Of a DNA stretch of 22,611 nucleotides, positions 14,931-22,496 are shown in pieces; within the stretch, counting starts at the first letter, position 1; each line of letters begins with the position of its first letter. Under the pieces are notes generated by a model. It made no database searches, was not told where the DNA came from, and was given only the letters and a program-made list of their open reading frames with translations. The stretch comes from an uncultured Bacteroides sp. (GTDB lineage Bacteria > Bacteroidota > Bacteroidia > Bacteroidales > Bacteroidaceae). A program made the position numbers and the translations under genes. Where the stretch lies: assembly GCF_910585845.1 (NCBI RefSeq), contig NZ_CAJUHF010000051.1, positions 1 through 22,611 on the forward strand. The letters run 5' to 3'.

Positions 14931-16235
14931 ATGAAGTATTATTCTACCAACAAACAGGCGCCCGACGTCACTCTGGAAGAGGCCGTGGTGCGCGGTCTTG
15001 CAGCCGACAAGGGATTGTTCATGCCCTACACCATCAAGCCCCTGCCGCAGGAGTTCTACGACCGGATCGACACGCTCTCGTTTCAGGAGATAGCCTACCG
15101 CGTGGCGGATGCCTTCTTCGGCGAGGACGTTCCGGCCGATGTATTGAAGCAGATCGTATATGACACGCTGAACTTTGATGTCCCGCTGGTCAGGGTGACG
15201 GAGGAGATTTACTCTCTCGAACTGTTCCACGGGCCGACGCTTGCCTTCAAAGACGTGGGCGGGCGCTTCATGGCACGTCTGCTGGGCTACTTCATCCGGA
15301 AGGAGGGGAAGAAGCAGGTCGATGTGCTTGTAGCCACTTCGGGCGATACGGGCAGTGCCGTTGCCAACGGTTTTCTGGGCGTGGAGGGCATCCACGTGTA
15401 CGTGCTCTATCCGAAGGGGAAGGTCAGCGAGATACAGGAGAAGCAGTTCACTACCCTCGGGCGGAACATCACGGCGCTCGAGGTGGACGGCACGTTCGAC
15501 GACTGTCAGGCGCTGGTGAAGTCCGCCTTCATGGACCGTGAGCTGAACGAGCACCTGCTGCTCACGAGCGCGAACTCCATCAACGTGGCGCGCTTCTTGC
15601 CGCAGGCTTTCTACTATTTCTACGCCTACGCGCAGTTGAAGAAAATGACGGCCACGGGCTTTTATCCGGTGATCTGCGTGCCCAGCGGCAACTTCGGGAA
15701 CATAACCGCCGGACTGTTCGGCAAGCAGATGGGACTGCCCGTGAAGCGATTCATTGCGGCAAACAACCGCAACGATATCTTCTATCAGTACCTGCAAACG
15801 GGTGTCTACACGCCGCGTCCCTCTGTTGCCACGATAGCCAATGCGATGGACGTGGGCGATCCGAGCAATTTTGCCCGCGTGCTCGACCTCTACGGGGGCA
15901 GTCATGAGCGCATTGCCGCCGAAGTCAGCGGGGCGACCTACACCGACGGGCAGATTGCCGAGACCATGCGCGAGACGTGGCGGGAGTGCCATTACCTGCT
16001 CGACCCGCATGGCGCTTGCGGATTCCGTGCCCTGAAAGAGGGACTGGAACCGGGCGAGACCGGTATTTTCCTGGAGACGGCGCATCCGGCAAAGTTCCTG
16101 GACACGGTGGAGGGCATCATCGGGGAGAAAGTGGAGATCCCGGCGAAGCTGCAAGCCTTTATGCGCGGCGAGAAGAAGAGTCTGCCGATGAGCAGGAAGT
16201 TTTCGGACTTCAAGAAGTATCTTATGGCATTGTAG
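14931..16235 (+). CDS. thrC: Threonine synthase
   Basis: This 434-aa PLP enzyme converts O-phosphohomoserine to threonine, the last step of the pathway. The N-terminal YYSTNKQAPDVTLEEAVVRGLAADKGLFMP is the usual threonine-synthase N-terminus. Schiff-base K107 lies in LAFKDVGGRFM, followed by ATSGDTGSAVANGF, the phosphate-binding region. NFGNITAGLFGKQMGLP and the C-terminal HPAKFLDTVEGII also fit. The length is the same class as E. coli ThrC (428 aa). It lies 7 bases after the proposed homoserine kinase, so translation is probably coupled. It is the last gene of the operon; a strong hairpin follows at 16309. A long open frame runs antisense to it because of the GC-rich codon use, but it has no family features. 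Confidence 0.96.
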   Translation: MKYYSTNKQAPDVTLEEAVVRGLAADKGLFMPYTIKPLPQEFYDRIDTLSFQEIAYRVADAFFGEDVPADVLKQIVYDTLNFDVPLVRVTEEIYSLELFHGPTLAFKDVGGRFMARLLGYFIRKEGKKQVDVLVATSGDTGSAVANGFLGVEGIHVYVLYPKGKVSEIQEKQFTTLGRNITALEVDGTFDDCQALVKSAFMDRELNEHLLLTSANSINVARFLPQAFYYFYAYAQLKKMTATGFYPVICVPSGNFGNITAGLFGKQMGLPVKRFIAANNRNDIFYQYLQTGVYTPRPSVATIANAMDVGDPSNFARVLDLYGGSHERIAAEVSGATYTDGQIAETMRETWRECHYLLDPHGACGFRALKEGLEPGETGIFLETAHPAKFLDTVEGIIGEKVEIPAKLQAFMRGEKKSLPMSRKFSDFKKYLMAL

Positions 16236-16308
16236 GGGGCGGGAACCGCAAAGTGGAGTGGTCCTCTTGTACACGCCTGTCCAACAATGCAAGCATAACG
16301 GAGGGAAA

Positions 16309-16347
16309 AATGGCCCGATTAACGTTCGGTAACGTTGTCGGGCCATT
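16309..16347. terminator. Strong bidirectional hairpin terminator
   Basis: AATGGCCCGA (16309-16318) pairs with TCGGGCCATT (16338-16347). Inside, AACGTT (16321-16326) pairs with AACGTT (16331-16336) around a CGGT loop. Reading on the minus strand the stem is followed by TTTTT, which suits the regulator gene; on the plus strand it ends the thr operon. A second, smaller stem CCAGTC/GACTGG (16376-16381 with 16387-16392) lies next to it. Confidence 0.8.
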
Positions 16348-16384
16348 GTGTTAAAACTATAGCCCCATTTTAACACCAGTCGTA

Positions 16385-16483
16385 AGGACTGGCAAGGTAC
16401 TGGCGGCGTACTGGCGGAAAACGGCCAAAAAACGGCCAAAAAGCGGCCAAAAAGCGGCAAAAAAACGGCAAAAAAACAGCCCA
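16385..16483. repeat. Nine-unit array with exact 11-bp period and phased A-tracts
   Basis: From 16385 the sequence falls into nine consecutive 11-base units without slippage: AGGACTGGCAA, GGTACTGGCGG, CGTACTGGCGG, AAAACGGCCAA twice, AAAGCGGCCAA, AAAGCGGCAAA, AAAACGGCAAA, AAAACAGCCCA. The GGC core stays in register throughout, and A-tracts of four to seven bases recur every 11 bases in the last six units. It lies in the convergent intergenic region between thrC and the regulator gene; the rest of that 324-base gap holds the hairpins at 16309 and 16376 and nothing recognisable as a gene. Confidence 0.85.
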
Positions 16484-16559
16484 TCCATTAAGTTTATTTA
16501 ACCGGTTTCCGTGAACCGCTTTTCGACCGACCGCGTCAGTATCTGCGTCTCGCCCCGCG

Positions 16560-19500
16560 TCAATCAGCGTCATCCGTGGCAGGCGCTTCCGCCTCCTCGT
16601 TCTCCCGATCGTTCTCTTTCCCCTTCCGATAAGTCTGCGGGGTGACGTGATACCGCTCCTTGAAGCACTTGCTGAAGTACTTCGGCACGTTGAAGCCCAC
16701 CATGTCGGATATCTCGGCAATATTCAGCTCCATGTTGTTCCTCAGCAGGAAGGCGGCACGTTTCAGGCGGATGGTCATGATGAAGTCGGCTGGCGTCTGT
16801 CCGGTTATAGCCTTCAACTTGGAGAATAGCTTGGTGCGTGAGATGTTCATCTGCACGGCCAGCATGTCTACATTGAACTCCCCGTTGTCCATCTCCTTCC
16901 CGACGATCTCCATCACCTGGTCCATGAACTTCTTGTCCATCACGTTGTCCGTCAGCATTTGCGCGCTCTCCTGCGGCAGTTTGCTGAACTTCTCTTGCAG
17001 GATGATCCGGTTGTTGACCAGATTGTTGCAGCGGGCAAGGAGAACATGGATGTTGAAGGGTTTGGTGATATAGTCGTCCGCCCCCAGCCGTAACCCCTCC
17101 AGATTGTGCTCGACCGTGGTCTTGGCCGTCAGCAGCACGACGGGGATGTGGCACGTCTCGAAGTTGGTCTTGATGGCCTGGCACAGCTCGGTGCCGGACA
17201 TTTCGGGCATGATGATGTCGCTGAGCACGATGTTCGGATTCTCCGTCCGCACTTTCTCCAGTCCCTCCTTGCCGTTGGTGGCGGTGACGACGGTGTAGAA
17301 CTCCTCGAACACCTGGGCCAGCATCTCCTGCAGGGCGTTGTTGTCCTCTACAATCAGTATCTTGTATTTCCCCTCTTTCAGGCGGACATCATTCTGCGGC
17401 GCTTCCCTCTCCGACCAAAGCGGCGGTTGAAGCCGCACGGACGACGACGGGTCGGAAGAGAACGTTTCCGGAGTTTCCGATATCTGTTCGGGGGCGAAAT
17501 GCTCGTTTCCGGTTTGCAGGCGGATGCAGAAGGTGGCACCTTCGCCCGGTTCGCTTGCCACTTCGATACTGCCGTGATGCAGCTCGACGATGCCTTTGGA
17601 GAGCGACAGACCGATGCCCGTGCCTATCGGGAGCCGGGTGTCCTGCTGCTCCGTCTGATAGAAGCGGGTGAAGATGTTGTCGATGTCTTTGGCGGAGATT
17701 CCGGAACCGTTGTCGGTCACCTCGATCAGGACTTCCCGGTTCCGCTTCCGGATGGAGATGGAGATGGTTCCTCCCGCCTTGGTATGCTTGAAGGCATTTG
17801 AGATCAGATTGTTGATGACCTTCTGCATCTGTCGGGCATCGTACCACACGTTGATGTAGTCGCTGCTCTTCTCGAAGTTGAACGTGATGCGCCGCTGCGC
17901 CGCATACTCCTGGAAGAAGAGATAGTGCTCGTAGACAAAGTCCACGATGTTGTGCTCGCTCACCTTGATGGTCATGTAGCCCTGCTCCTGCTTGCGGAAA
18001 TCCAGCAGTTCGGTGATCAGTTCCCGCAGTTGCAGGCTGCTCTTGTATGCCTTCAGTATCTTGTTGTAGATGTTGGGGGCGAAAGAGCGCATCTGCAGCA
18101 GCATTTCCATCTGCCCGATGATGAGGGTCAGCGGAGTGCGGAACTCGTGGGAGATGTTGGTGAAGAAACGCAGTTTGGCCTGGTTCAGCTTTTCGATGTC
18201 TTCGGCATGCTTTTGCTCGTACTTCAGCGATTCTTGCAACTGGATGCGGCGGTAGTAGGTGCGCACCAGGTAGCAGGCGATGCCGGCGATGCACGTTAGA
18301 TAGAGCACGTAGGCCCACACCGTGTGGTAGAAGGGCGGCAGAACTTCGATCTGCAGCCGGCTGGGCGGAACCAGCCGTTCGTCCGCATCTTTGGCCTTGA
18401 CCACCAGCGTATATTTGCCCGGATTCAGGTTGGTGTAGGTGATGACGTTCTGTTCCAGATTGCTCCAGGTGTTGGAGAAGCCCTCCAGGCGGTAGACGAT
18501 TTTATCTTTGTTGAAGGGGATGTAGTCGGTGGTGATATACTCTATGCTGAAAATGTTCTGATTGGCTCTGAGGGTGATCGGGGGAGCGTAGGTGATGTCC
18601 TTGGCCAGTATGCCGTCTTCGTCTCCGATGTTGATCTCTTCTCCGTTGACGACGAGCCTGAAGGGGTAGATGCGGTAGGAGCGCGGTGTCTCCTCCAAGT
18701 CCTTCTCGAAGAAGGAGATGATACCGGTGGTGCCCCCGATGAATATCTCTCCCCGGCTGTTCTTGAAGAGGGCATTCTCGTTGATGCAGCTGAGCGGCAG
18801 TTTGTCGTAGTTTCTGAAGCGCTTCTGCGGCAGGTCCAGTATGGAGAATCCCTTGTCGGTGGTCACAAGCAGCCGGTCGGGCGACAGTTCGCAGATGTTG
18901 TAGATGATGTTGCTTGCCAGTCCGTTCCGGTTCATGTCGAAGTTCTCGAAGTCGTCCGTTTCCCTGCGATACAGGTCCAGCCCGTTCTCGTTGGTGCAGA
19001 ACCAAAGTCTGTTCCGGCTGTCTTCGTAGATGGAGTTGATGCTGTTGCTGCTGAGGCTCTGCTTGTTGGCACTCTTGTTCTTGTAGACGGACAACTTGCC
19101 GGTGTCGAGATGGTAGGCGCAGGCTCCTTTGTTGTTGTTTACAATCCACAAGACGCCGCTGTGGTCGAGGGTCAGTCCTAAAGTAGATGAGGTATTGTAG
19201 GACATGTCTTTGTCGTGAAACAGTGATTCGCAGGTGCCTGTCTTCGGATCGAAAAGCCCGATTCCGTTGTCGGTAGCCAATATCAGCCGTCCTTGATAGG
19301 GCAGAATGTCTTCTATCTGGTTGGACGGGATGGCGCCCTTCTTCCCTGCCTCATACTTGTAGTTGACGGAGTGTCCGGTCTTCAGGTCCAGTTTGTAGAG
19401 CCCTTCCAAGTGTACGCCGGTCCACACCACCTTTTGTATGGAGTCGTAGTAGATTGCCCTCACGTTTCCTTTCGCCAGTTTGTCGGGCATGTTTTTGTTG

Positions 19501-20612
19501 GCAAACCATTGGTAGGTCATCGTCTTCGGGTCATATTTGTTGAGTCCTCCCTTTTCGGTGCATATCCACAGGTTGCCTTCGTTGTCCTCCGTCATGCGTT
19601 TGACGATGGGCGAGCTGAGCCCTTCTTTTTCTTTCGGCGAAGCCTGATATTCGCGGTATATCTGCTTCTGCGGGTTGAAGTAGTTGATGCCTCCTGAGTA
19701 GGTTCCCACCCATACGGTGCCTTGCAAGTCGCAATACAGCCCCCATATGGAGGAGTTGCTTAGGCTCCGGCTGTTCTCTTCTTTCAGGTATCGGGTGAAT
19801 TTTCCGGTCTGCCGGTCATACTTGTTGAGTCCCTCGAAGGTACCTATCCAGATGTTGCCCTGCTTGTCCTCGCAGCATCTGTGAGTATAGTTGGAACTGA
19901 TGGTGGAGGGATCGTCCGTCTTGCACCGGAAGTTGGTGCTCCGCTCCCCCTGCATGCAGTACACTCCGTGGCCGGAATTGGTCGTAATCCAGTAGCATCC
20001 GTAAGAGTCTCTGATGATGTCCGAAATGCTTCCTTCCTCGATGGGGTGGGTGAGTTCCTGCTGGGGGCTGAGGATATACAATCCCTTGGAGGTGCCTATG
20101 AGTACGGAGTCGTTATGCACATAGAGCCTTTGGATGGAGCATCCCTTGTGAGGCAGTTGATGATACAAGTCGAACTTCTCGCCATCATATCTGAATATCT
20201 GGTTCGATGTGGCGGCATACAGATGTTCCGAAAAGAATTCGGCTCTTATGTTCTTCTTTATAATAGGGGTAAACAGCCCTTTCTCCATGTCGTAGGCGGA
20301 GATGCCTCGGTTGGTCATGATGTAGACATGCCCTTTCTTGTCTCCCGTGATGTGATAGATGTCGTTGTAGAGTATGCTGTTGGGATTGTTTTTCTCTTTC
20401 TGGTAGATCTTGAAGTCTTTTCCGTTGTAGAGGCTGACCCCGTTGCGTGTACCAAACCACATGAATCCCCGCTCGTCCTGATAGATGGAAATGACTGAAT
20501 TATGTGACAGCCCGTTGTCGGTAGTCAGATGGTGGAAAGATATGTTCTGTGCCCTGCACCCCCATATGTATAGACATAGAAAGCAGCAGATAAGGCTGAT
20601 TCGGCTTTTCAT
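16560..20612 (-). CDS. Hybrid two-component system sensor/regulator (HTCS)
   Basis: This 1350-aa one-protein two-component system is of the type that controls polysaccharide utilisation loci in Bacteroides. It starts with a signal peptide (residues 1-21, ending CRA-Q). About a dozen Reg_prop beta-propeller repeats follow (FHHLTTDNGLSHNSVISIYQD, GFMWFGTRNGVSLYNG and later WIGT, WVGT and LWFCT versions), then a Y_Y_Y domain (about 690-755, NVITYTNLNPGKYTLVVKAKD). A membrane segment lies at about 765-785, then HisKA with H822 in NISHEFRTPLT, HATPase (about 930-1045, NLISNAFKHT, DNGSGIS, GTGIGLSLSKGI), a receiver with D1132 in VLSDIIMPEMSG, and an AraC-type HTH (about 1245-1340). The periplasmic sensor usually binds an oligosaccharide. 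All phosphorelay residues are present. It is divergent from a GH88 gene, suggesting a glycosaminoglycan-derived disaccharide as signal. Confidence 0.96.
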   Translation of the reverse strand: MKSRISLICCFLCLYIWGCRAQNISFHHLTTDNGLSHNSVISIYQDERGFMWFGTRNGVSLYNGKDFKIYQKEKNNPNSILYNDIYHITGDKKGHVYIMTNRGISAYDMEKGLFTPIIKKNIRAEFFSEHLYAATSNQIFRYDGEKFDLYHQLPHKGCSIQRLYVHNDSVLIGTSKGLYILSPQQELTHPIEEGSISDIIRDSYGCYWITTNSGHGVYCMQGERSTNFRCKTDDPSTISSNYTHRCCEDKQGNIWIGTFEGLNKYDRQTGKFTRYLKEENSRSLSNSSIWGLYCDLQGTVWVGTYSGGINYFNPQKQIYREYQASPKEKEGLSSPIVKRMTEDNEGNLWICTEKGGLNKYDPKTMTYQWFANKNMPDKLAKGNVRAIYYDSIQKVVWTGVHLEGLYKLDLKTGHSVNYKYEAGKKGAIPSNQIEDILPYQGRLILATDNGIGLFDPKTGTCESLFHDKDMSYNTSSTLGLTLDHSGVLWIVNNNKGACAYHLDTGKLSVYKNKSANKQSLSSNSINSIYEDSRNRLWFCTNENGLDLYRRETDDFENFDMNRNGLASNIIYNICELSPDRLLVTTDKGFSILDLPQKRFRNYDKLPLSCINENALFKNSRGEIFIGGTTGIISFFEKDLEETPRSYRIYPFRLVVNGEEINIGDEDGILAKDITYAPPITLRANQNIFSIEYITTDYIPFNKDKIVYRLEGFSNTWSNLEQNVITYTNLNPGKYTLVVKAKDADERLVPPSRLQIEVLPPFYHTVWAYVLYLTCIAGIACYLVRTYYRRIQLQESLKYEQKHAEDIEKLNQAKLRFFTNISHEFRTPLTLIIGQMEMLLQMRSFAPNIYNKILKAYKSSLQLRELITELLDFRKQEQGYMTIKVSEHNIVDFVYEHYLFFQEYAAQRRITFNFEKSSDYINVWYDARQMQKVINNLISNAFKHTKAGGTISISIRKRNREVLIEVTDNGSGISAKDIDNIFTRFYQTEQQDTRLPIGTGIGLSLSKGIVELHHGSIEVASEPGEGATFCIRLQTGNEHFAPEQISETPETFSSDPSSSVRLQPPLWSEREAPQNDVRLKEGKYKILIVEDNNALQEMLAQVFEEFYTVVTATNGKEGLEKVRTENPNIVLSDIIMPEMSGTELCQAIKTNFETCHIPVVLLTAKTTVEHNLEGLRLGADDYITKPFNIHVLLARCNNLVNNRIILQEKFSKLPQESAQMLTDNVMDKKFMDQVMEIVGKEMDNGEFNVDMLAVQMNISRTKLFSKLKAITGQTPADFIMTIRLKRAAFLLRNNMELNIAEISDMVGFNVPKYFSKCFKERYHVTPQTYRKGKENDRENEEAEAPATDDAD

Positions 20613-20842
20613 ATTTTGGATATAATAATAAGCATGTTTATTAAAGTTTCGAATTTGACTTTCTGTGCTTAAAGCATGTGCCGGACAGTTTCACTTCGTT
20701 CCTTCGGCATATCCCTATGGTATACATGCTACCGTCCGCTTTCATAAGTTCAGGAAACAGAATCCGAGACTTGACCGTTCATCAATGCTTCGCGAGCGCT
20801 CAGTCCTGCGGTTTGAACTTTCGTGGCTGATGAACCCGGAGC

Positions 20843-20888
20843 TTGCAAAAGCAGAATTAATTTGCGAAAGCAGAATTAATTTGCAAAT
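20843..20888. repeat. 19-bp tandem repeat with three TTGC(A/G)AA boxes
   Basis: GCAGAATTAATTTGC followed by RAA occurs at 20851-20869 and 20870-20888, identical except near the end. TTGCAAA at 20843, TTGCGAA at 20862 and TTGCAAA at 20881 are spaced exactly 19 bases apart. The last overlaps the minus-strand -7 element of the HTCS promoter. Confidence 0.8.
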
Positions 20889-20915
20889 ATAGCTTTTTTT
20901 TGCTGTAAATGTAAA
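20884..20915 (-). promoter_or_regulatory. Candidate promoter of the HTCS gene
   Basis: The minus strand has TATATTTG (20891-20884), matching TAnnTTTG, and TTTA (20915-20912), one base from TTTG, with a 20-base spacer. It lies about 270 bases from the ATG at 20612, which implies a long leader; no closer TAnnTTTG was seen. Confidence 0.5.
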
Positions 20916-21053
20916 ATCCAGCAGGTATGTAGAACGTTGGATTTCGTTCATTTTATGTGCTAAAATTGTTCATCTCTCGCTCTGCATGCCGTTTTGTATG
21001 ATTCTGATTCTTTTCGTGTATGTATGTGATAGCCCTCTTTGTATCTGCTTCAT

Positions 21054-21061
21054 TATATTTG
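21054..21061 (+). promoter_or_regulatory. Candidate -7 promoter element of the GH88 gene
   Basis: TATATTTG matches TAnnTTTG and ends 58 bases before the ATG at 21120. No TTTG stands at the proper -33 distance, which would be consistent with an activator-dependent promoter such as one driven by the divergent HTCS. Confidence 0.5.
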
Positions 21062-21119
21062 TAGCACTAACGAAATTTGAAATAAAGGAAATTTGAAATA
21101 ACAATTTATCTGACTACCT

Positions 21120-22361
21120 ATGACAAGACATATCCTATCTTGCGCGTATATGTGGCTTTCTCTTTTCTCCTTGGTTGCTTGCGGAGAGGTGAAGGGAGGC
21201 GATGACTTTATAAAAACAAATGTCGAACATGCTGCTGCACAATACCGTTTGCAGACAGATGCCCTGGGAGAGAGTGAGCGGATGCTGATTCCACGTACGG
21301 TGGATGCCGAAGGGAAAATGGTGTACGCCCGCCGGAAGTGGGACTGGACCATCGGTTTCTTCCCCGGAAGCCTTTGGTATCTGTACAATCTCACTGATGA
21401 TCCATACTGGAAAGATAAGGCAGAAAGTTATACGGAATACCTGATCAAGGAACAGTATAACACCACTCACCACGATATCGGCTTTGTGGTCGGTTGCAGT
21501 TTCCTGAACGGGCTGCGCATGGGAGGCAAAGAAGAATACAAGCCGGTTATCGTGCAGGCGGCCAAGTCGTTGTCTACGCGTTTTCGCCCCGAAGCCGGTA
21601 TCATCCAGTCGTGGAATGCCGACAAAGGACGCCCTTTGCAGATGAGGTGGAAATGCCCTGTCATCATTGACAATATGATGAACCTGGAACTCCTGTTCGA
21701 GGCAACCCGTTTGTCCGGCGATTCCACCTATTATAATATAGCCCTTTCTCATATCGACAAAACCCTGAACAATCATTTTCGCGAAGATGGAAGTACCTAT
21801 CACGTAGTGGACTACGACCCTCAGACCGGAAAAGTGCTTAACCGCTGCACGGCACAAGGCTATTCGGACGAGTCGGCTTGGGCTCGCGGACAGGCATGGG
21901 CCATTTATGGATACACAATGGCGTACCGATATACACGTATGCCGGAATATCTGAAACAGGCAGACAAGGTGTACGAGTTTATATTCACCCATCTGAATCT
22001 TCCTACCGATTTGGTTCCTTATTGGGACTTTGACGCTTTAAACATCCCTAATGAACCGCGGGATGCATCGGCTGCTGCCGTCATCGCTTCCGCTCTTTAC
22101 GAATTGAGTTATTATTCAGACAATCGTGAGTATAAGAATACGGCAGACAAGATAATGGAGTCCTTGTCCTCTCCCGCCTATCGTGCCGGGATTGGCGAGA
22201 ACCACTACTTCCTGCTGAAGCATTCGGTGGGCAGCTGTCCCGACCACGTGGAAGTGGATGTTCCTCTGAATTATGCCGACTACTATTATCTGGAGGCACT
22301 GAAGCGTAAAAGAGATATGGAAGCAAACGGAAGCCTGCAACATATTCTTGCCTCCTATTAA
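21120..22361 (+). CDS. GH88 unsaturated glucuronyl hydrolase, predicted lipoprotein
   Basis: This 413-aa enzyme of glycoside hydrolase family 88 removes the 4,5-unsaturated uronic acid left at the non-reducing end by polysaccharide lyases acting on glycosaminoglycans. RKWDWTIGFFPGSLWYLY (71-88), HHDIGF with D119, IIDNMMNLELL with D184, DESAWARGQAWAIYGYTMAYRYT and YWDFDALNIPNEPRDASAAAVIASALYEL are family signatures. D119 and D184 fit the two conserved catalytic aspartates. The N-terminus (hydrophobic, then LVAC-G) is a lipobox with C21 as the first mature residue, so it is probably a lipoprotein in the periplasm or outer membrane. It is divergent from an HTCS regulator. Whether the substrate comes from heparin/heparan sulfate, chondroitin or hyaluronan cannot be read here, because the lyase and sulfatase genes are outside the window. 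Confidence 0.92.
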   Translation: MTRHILSCAYMWLSLFSLVACGEVKGGDDFIKTNVEHAAAQYRLQTDALGESERMLIPRTVDAEGKMVYARRKWDWTIGFFPGSLWYLYNLTDDPYWKDKAESYTEYLIKEQYNTTHHDIGFVVGCSFLNGLRMGGKEEYKPVIVQAAKSLSTRFRPEAGIIQSWNADKGRPLQMRWKCPVIIDNMMNLELLFEATRLSGDSTYYNIALSHIDKTLNNHFREDGSTYHVVDYDPQTGKVLNRCTAQGYSDESAWARGQAWAIYGYTMAYRYTRMPEYLKQADKVYEFIFTHLNLPTDLVPYWDFDALNIPNEPRDASAAAVIASALYELSYYSDNREYKNTADKIMESLSSPAYRAGIGENHYFLLKHSVGSCPDHVEVDVPLNYADYYYLEALKRKRDMEANGSLQHILASY

Positions 22362-22408
22362 GTGAAAACCCGTTGGCAGAATTAGATTGAGATTTCATCA
22401 TTTCTTAT

Positions 22409-22496
22409 GCCTCATAACAAGTAATGTAATGCCTCATAACAAATAATGTAATGGCGCATAACAAGTAATGTAATGAGGGATAACAAGTAATGTAAT
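22409..22496. repeat. Four tandem 22-bp repeats downstream of GH88
   Basis: Units at 22409, 22431, 22453 and 22475 are 22 bases each with no spacers. All contain ATAACAARTAATGTAAT. Only the first few bases vary (GCCTC, GCCTC, GGCGC, GAGGG). The array starts 47 bases after the GH88 stop. The period is close to two helical turns. Confidence 0.9.

Larger units (their letters stand above)
20613..21119. other. 507-bp divergent intergenic region between the HTCS and GH88 genes
   Basis: No credible gene was found here. From left to right it holds an AT-rich stretch next to the HTCS start and a GC-richer block (about 20680-20840). That block has several inverted repeats: GTTCATCA/TGATGAAC at 20777-20784 with 20828-20835, and CGGAC/GTCCG around 20680-20740. 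Then come a 19-bp tandem repeat with a minus-strand promoter (20843-20915), an unremarkable AT-rich part, and a plus-strand -7 element (21054-21061) for GH88. If the HTCS promoter is the one at 20884, the HTCS mRNA has a leader of about 265 bases containing the inverted repeats. The GC-richer block has the look of a dispersed intergenic repeat, but this cannot be checked here. Confidence 0.6.

Noticed and set aside
14916..16484. A 522-codon open frame on the minus strand across thrC
   Set aside because: It is antisense to a clear threonine synthase, rich in His, Arg and Leu, and shows no domain. GC-rich codon use opens this frame.
20742..20951. Short open frames on both strands in the HTCS/GH88 gap
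   Set aside because: They run through the repeat and promoter region, have no supporting start context and resemble translated intergenic repeat.
22409..22496. CRISPR array
   Set aside because: Units are directly adjacent with no unique spacers, and there are no cas genes.
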